47,867 nt of DNA, from assembly GCF_039540575.1 (NCBI RefSeq), contig NZ_BAABFC010000021.1, positions 1 to 47,867 of the forward strand, in the 5' to 3' direction. The notes under the pieces were generated by a model that saw nothing but the letters and a program-made list of their open reading frames with translations, was not told the origin of the DNA and ran no database searches. This document shows, in pieces, positions 47,781-47,867 of the stretch (positions are counted from its first letter, which is position 1; every line of letters starts with the position of its first letter). This DNA is from Pseudaeromonas paramecii. GTDB taxonomy: Bacteria; Pseudomonadota; Gammaproteobacteria; Enterobacterales; Aeromonadaceae. A program made the position numbers and the translations under genes.

Positions 47781-47867
47781 CCGGTGAAACCGGGTCAAAC
47801 CGCTCTTTAACAATTCAATTCAAGCAATCTGTGTGGGCACTCGCAGAGGTTGAAGTCAATCGACAAA
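47781..47867 (+). ncRNA. 16S rRNA leader with boxB, boxA and boxC-like sequences (cut by window edge)
   Basis: boxB hairpin CCGGT-GAA-ACCGG (47781-47793), boxA CGCTCTTTAACAA (47801-47813) and CTGTGTGGGCACTCG (47830-47844), the order found in E. coli rrn leaders. boxA recruits NusB-S10 for antitermination. The mature 16S gene begins beyond the right edge. Confidence 0.9.

Overview
The window is a chromosomal stretch of a gammaproteobacterium, most likely a member of the Aeromonadaceae (Aeromonas, Oceanimonas, Zobellella or a relative). This rests on E. coli-like protein sequences (RpoA, S13 and L2 are nearly identical to E. coli), a divergent metJ/metBL locus, a divergent argE/argCBFGH locus, and a complete ExeC-N-like type II secretion operon lying between hslR and yrfG-nudE. 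No genus-specific marker is visible, so the genus is inference. Apart from one diguanylate cyclase/MerR/CMD cassette and one lipoprotein amidase, almost everything is core genome. I see no insertion sequence, prophage, integron or CRISPR array.

Layout. Bases 1-205 hold no recognised gene, only the terminator of hslO. Bases 206-1503 (minus strand) are hslR-hslO, heat-shock proteins Hsp15 and Hsp33. Bases 1701-12809 are gspCDEFGHIJKLMN, with most junctions overlapping by 4 bases. The convergent yrfG and the divergent nudE follow. metJ and metB-metL (14121-18234) diverge around a met-box array. Directly behind metL lies a small accessory cassette: a membrane diguanylate cyclase overlapping a MerR-family regulator, then a carboxymuconolactone-decarboxylase-like protein behind a classic 19-base-spacer MerR promoter, then a convergent YkgJ-type cysteine-cluster protein. 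Next come a lipoprotein amidase behind a strong sigma-54 promoter match, ybaK, ppc, and argE divergent from argCBFGH (two candidate ARG boxes between them).

From 33.6 kb onward the window is the ribosomal protein supercluster: S10 operon (rpsJ to rpsQ), spc operon (rplN to rpmJ, with secY) and alpha operon (rpsM to rplQ, with rpoA). Candidate L4, S8 and S4 autoregulatory RNA sites can be recognised. A terminator plus extended -10 promoter separates S10 from spc. Just after rplQ the window ends inside the leader of an rRNA operon (P1, P2, boxB, boxA, boxC-like sequence); the 16S gene itself lies beyond the edge.

The most promising leads are: the diguanylate cyclase-MerR-CMD cassette, with its operator inside the 3' end of merR and a G8 tract on the GGDEF codons; the sigma-54-dependent lipoprotein amidase; a substitution in the ArgF HCLP signature; and the regulatory RNAs and promoters at the ribosomal operon boundaries. 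I found no clearly novel multi-gene system.
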